64,000 bases of DNA from contig JASANC010004743.1 of NCBI GenBank assembly GCA_030248135.1, forward strand, positions 1 to 64,000, read 5' to 3'. Position numbers and translations under genes: made by a program. Within the stretch, counting starts at the first letter, position 1, and each line of letters opens with the position of its first letter. This document shows positions 60,510-64,000 of the stretch, piece by piece. The DNA comes from Theristus sp. LFF4_11 (Eukaryota; Nematoda; Chromadorea; Monhysterida; Xyalidae). Below the pieces are notes generated by a model. It was given only the letters and a program-made list of their open reading frames with translations. It was not told the origin of the DNA and did not search any database.

Positions 60510-60930
60510 TTGCTCAAATTCCTCAATCAAAGCGATGACTTCGGTCGGTTCGACGTCCTCAAAGGTGCAGTTCACTTTGTTCGGCTTGATTTTGCATCGC
60601 CTTTGTTTTCATCCCCAGATACTGCATGCTTGTCCTGTAGTTGTACTCGGACCAGGGCATTGAATTCGCTCGCATTTGAGTCGTTTCCATTCGTCAGCGA
60701 TACTGCCCTTGTCCGGCAAAATTGATGAATAAAACTGGTGCAGATACAGCAGATCGGCATTTCCGTACGCCAGCAGCTGTTTAGATCTATCTGTCTCAGA
60801 AGGTAGAATATTTTGGCAGCCTTCAGAACGGCTCGTCTTCGAATCGGTTGCTGAGATTCTCGACAAGCTCGACGACAAACTTGCGTATCTCCGCCAATGT
60901 CTTATTTTTTGCATCTTCTATCGGGTGGAT
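60510..60930 (-). pseudogene. Decayed coding sequence, possibly hAT transposase-like
   Basis: On the minus strand, broken frames read NKTLAEIRKFVVELVENLSNRF, then after a shift KQLLAYGNADLLYLHQFYSS and LPDKGSIADEWKRLKCE, then after another shift CKIKPNKVNCTFEDVEPTE up to a stop. The order and style resemble the C-terminal part of hAT-derived proteins, but the match is from memory of style rather than a clear motif. At least two frameshifts are needed, so it is not functional as one protein. Confidence 0.3.
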
Positions 60931-61320
60931 GATGGATCAGGATCACTATCACTTCATTCTAATTCCAAACAGAAAGCCTAACAGAAAACAATAACTCGAT
61001 TTGACCTGATTCTGTTTTATTTTTCGAATTCGAAATACCCCGATTTTATTTACGAAGGTAAAACAAAACGCCAATCATTGCGCTACAGCAACCGCCGAAA
61101 CAGCTGTTTTTGACTAAAAACAGCTGTTTCATGCTGATGTGAAATTTCAGTCATGCGCGAAGCACAAAATGAAAGTTGCAGAACCAAAGTTTGCATGCAA
61201 ATCTGTTTCTGCAATTTGCAGAAATCTGCTGAAAAATTTCTGCAAACGGTCCAAAATTTCTGCAAAAAACCGATGTTTTTCTGCAAAAAAAACCCTGGAC
61301 CTGCTCTGGAACTTGGACTT

Positions 61321-62448
61321 TTTATCAAAACATTTTTGTAATATGCAATAGCACAAATTTGCTGGTTGACAAATTTGATTTGAATGCCCCCCCCCCCAAA
61401 ATTGCATCTATCTCTATTTGGTTGCAAAATCCACGCAAAAGCAAATCGTTGGTGACATGGACAAGGTGGAGTGCGACACGTACACGTTTGTCAAATGGCT
61501 TAGCTCCACTTCGCAAACCTTCATCGTTCGAACGTTTGAGCTCGACCTCTCCATGACACGGCAAATCTAAAAAAACATGAATTCAGCAAAATCGAGCAAA
61601 ATTGTGTGGAACGAAAAACATATAAACAGCACTGTCCGTGGCGTTGCTTGCGACGCGACGTTGATTGAACGTTGATTGGCCAGATCAGGAAACGATAGGT
61701 CGCATTCGCATCGCAGTCATTCTGCCTGCCTAAATCAACGTATCACGTATTCACTTCGCGGTGACGACGGCGCCATGTTTCACGTTCGACACAGCAAAAT
61801 TCAGTTTTCGTTTGACGATTTTTGTTTTTTCAACAACCCTACCTCCGCCTGTAATTTTGTTGTTGATAAATGCATGGTTTAAATAATGAACTGCTGTTTC
61901 TTCCATTCTAATTCTAATCCACTATTACAGCGGTCCAAAAACTGATTCTGCAAAAAAGCAGAAAAGTGAAAAAGTGAACAGTTTTTTTGTCTCGTTTCTG
62001 TTTGATTTTGTTCTGTTTGTTCTTGGTCGTTATAGTACATCTGTCTATGTTCAGGAGTGCGGTGCGTGCGGGATATGCACTCAGCCAACGGTACGGTACG
62101 TGCGATCGCAACGCTTCATTATGATATGCACCTGCCCCGCATCCGCATTGCTCAATGCTCATGATCCACTAGCGCGCGTGCACACGCTCCGCACTCAACA
62201 TAAACTCGTTCAAAACGCAGTTATTTTCATTCCTGCTTTCTTAAAAAGGCTTGGCTTAGGTTAGGATTAGGTTAGGAACAGGTTTTGCTTAAGATTAGAC
62301 GTAGGTTTGGTTTTAGGTTTAGGTCCGTTTTAGCAATGTCCGAGAACATCAATCGTGGAGCGTGAGTTAACTGGAGCGTAATATCATAAAACGTGCCAAC
62401 CCGTGCGATGCGATGATCATGATCCCGTTTAGACTATTAGGATACCGG
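61321..62448. other. Repeat-poor region without a supported gene
   Basis: Only short unrelated frames. A run GGCTTAGGTTAGGATTAGG near 62250 resembles words inside the Helitron at 20421-21808 but is too short to assign. Confidence 0.4.
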
Positions 62449-62850
62449 GGTAGGTTTGTTAAACAAAAATGAAATTTTTTTTTTTAAAAAAAAGTGATTA
62501 AAAAAAAAACAAAAATGCCGATTTTTTTTTTAAAAAAAAAATTCGAAAAATTTTCCTCCAATATGCTCTGAAAACCTCAATTTTGGCACAATTTTTCGAA
62601 AGTTCAACAAAAATTTTCTTTGATTATACCTCGTAAAACCTTTAGCAGTCGATTTTGGACCGTTTTACCGACTGATTTTAGGCTTCGACAACATCTGCGA
62701 TGAAGTTTTTGAGCGTCCCAAAGCTTAGCCTACCATTTCCGATGCAGATAAGGTGACGATTAGCCTCGCAGAGCGTCCGATTGTGCTCGCTGCACCGTTT
62801 GCAAGCGCTACGTTGTCTGGTTGCTGCTTCGTGTCGTGTCGTCGCGACCG
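62449..62850 (-). mobile_element. Partial copy of the 707-bp hAT element, inverted
   Basis: From TAGGTTTGTTAAACAAAAATG at the left through CCTCAATTTTGGCAC and GCAGTCGATTTTGGACCG to GTCGTGTCGTCGCGACC it is the reverse complement of the left two-thirds of 48486-49192. The far end is missing. Confidence 0.8.
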
Positions 62851-64000
62851 TGCGCCTACAACTTTAAACGGAGCAGAGCAAATCCCATCCCTCCTTGATT
62901 GTTCAGGCAACATAAATAAACTGGACTGAGACTAGGAGTACTTTCCGATTTGCGGTTTCATTCGTTTTTGAACGCTTCTTTGCAGTTATTTGTGTTGCTT
63001 TTGATTGTTTCACATAAAGTTTGTGGAATTTTGAGTCAGCAATAAATTTCTGATCTTGTTGTGGGCCTCCGACAACGACGACGACGACAGAGCACAATAA
63101 TCCTGAAATTGTGATACATCTTCTCTTCTTTTTTTACAACAACAACACAATTCAGAATTTCTGACTACTGGCTTTGCTGGGAAAGGAATGACGCGCAGGC
63201 GCAAAGTGTGATTGAATGGAAAATATATCATTGAAAAAACATTCAAGATTCATTCATTCATTCATTGTATTTCATTGCCTCGACGAAAATATTCAAAAAT
63301 TTGATTGATTTGGAGAACGAGAATTGTTTCGGTCAGTGTTTTAGACAAACAATAAACCTGACGATTAATCAATTCTTGCTTTTCAATCATGAAATGAACT
63401 CAAATAGTGAATCATCGATTGAATGCTGCAACTAAGATTGTGCGATCTGTGGACTGTGACGCAAAGACACTAAAAGGTGAGTTTTTAGTTTCTTTTGCTT
63501 TAAATTGTGTCATAGTTGTTCTAGGGGGGGGGGGGGGCTGGGGGCCTACAAGACTTCCTGTTTCAGTCTCAATGTTTTTCAGAAGTGATAAAAACATAAA
63601 TACTCGGATTTTTGTTGTAGTGTCGTGAGAAAAACACGTTTTTTTGGTTTTGGCTTCGTAACTCACCAACCTATGAACCGACTGAGCTAAAAATTGGCAC
63701 AAATCTAAGTTTGACTTTTATTATTGTTTAAAATTTCAGCTCAATCGGTTCAGCGGTTTGCGAGATACAGCTTGTCAAAGTGTGGGATACTACTTCAGGG
63801 CCACTCTGTATATCGCCCCCCCCCCCAACCCCTCGGCTCTGGAACTGGAACAACTATGAATTGTGTGAGTTATTCAATCAAATATTTTTGCTTCTCATTT
63901 GGGCCAGTTTTATAAAACTTAGCAGTCCAATAGTGCTCCACCACTGAGCGCCTGAACAAATTCATGAGACAAATTTTGATTTCCTCCCTCACATCGCGTT
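62851..64000. other. Right end of window, no gene seen
   Basis: Contains a TTCA microsatellite near 63250, a poly-G run at 63525 and a poly-C run at 63818. The text around 63690-63780 resembles the border of another repeat but no copy of it is seen elsewhere in the window. Confidence 0.35.

Noticed and set aside
61139..61407. A cysteine-rich protein frame
   Set aside because: It is produced by repeated TTCTGCAAATTT words of a decayed element also present at 60160-60260.

Overview
The window is nuclear DNA of an invertebrate animal. Its genes are split by introns with GT...AG borders, often with a T-rich acceptor of the form TTTTTCAG. They encode animal-type proteins: an innexin gap-junction subunit, an SRSF3/7-like splicing factor, an ELOVL fatty-acid elongase, a ZDHHC16-type palmitoyltransferase and a STARD7-type lipid-transfer protein. 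Innexin together with these splice signals suggests a protostome (nematode and tardigrade are both possible), but I could not fix the phylum. All exon models were built by eye from reading frame, splice-site phase and family resemblance; phases were checked at every junction quoted.

Layout. 0.8-3.6 kb: innexin exons (-), followed by a 554-bp tandem repeat (3.9-5.7 kb) and a Helitron (5.8-6.9 kb). 7.3-12.9 kb: SR splicing factor (+) with a foldback transposon in its long intron. 14.2-18.3 kb: ELOVL elongase (+), seven exons. 19.7-22.2 kb (perhaps to 27.5 kb): small secreted-protein gene (+) with a second Helitron in an intron, then repeats including a 148-bp satellite. 27.8-43.0 kb: three tandem, homologous six-exon genes (-) for secreted cysteine-rich proteins that I cannot assign to any known family. 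A retrotransposon and an abnormal cytosine-free tract that looks like an assembly fault lie between copies B and C. 44.2-48.4 kb: ZDHHC16-like acyltransferase (-). 50.4-55.3 kb: STARD7-like gene (-). 56.8-57.7 kb and onward: an unrecognised gene (-) interrupted by a 2.16-kb palindromic hAT element. 60-64 kb: mostly repeats and decayed coding sequence.

The non-coding DNA is dense with non-autonomous mobile elements, many with visible target-site duplications: Helitrons, hAT elements with 8-bp duplications, PIF/Harbinger-like elements with 3-bp duplications, TA-flanked MITE families, a tRNA-derived SINE family and one CR1/Jockey-type LINE. Elovl, zdhhc16 and stard7 all act on lipids or protein lipidation, but their adjacency here is probably coincidental.

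The most novel content is the tandem family of secreted cysteine-rich proteins, followed by a minisatellite that appears to have grown out of a splice acceptor in the acyltransferase gene.
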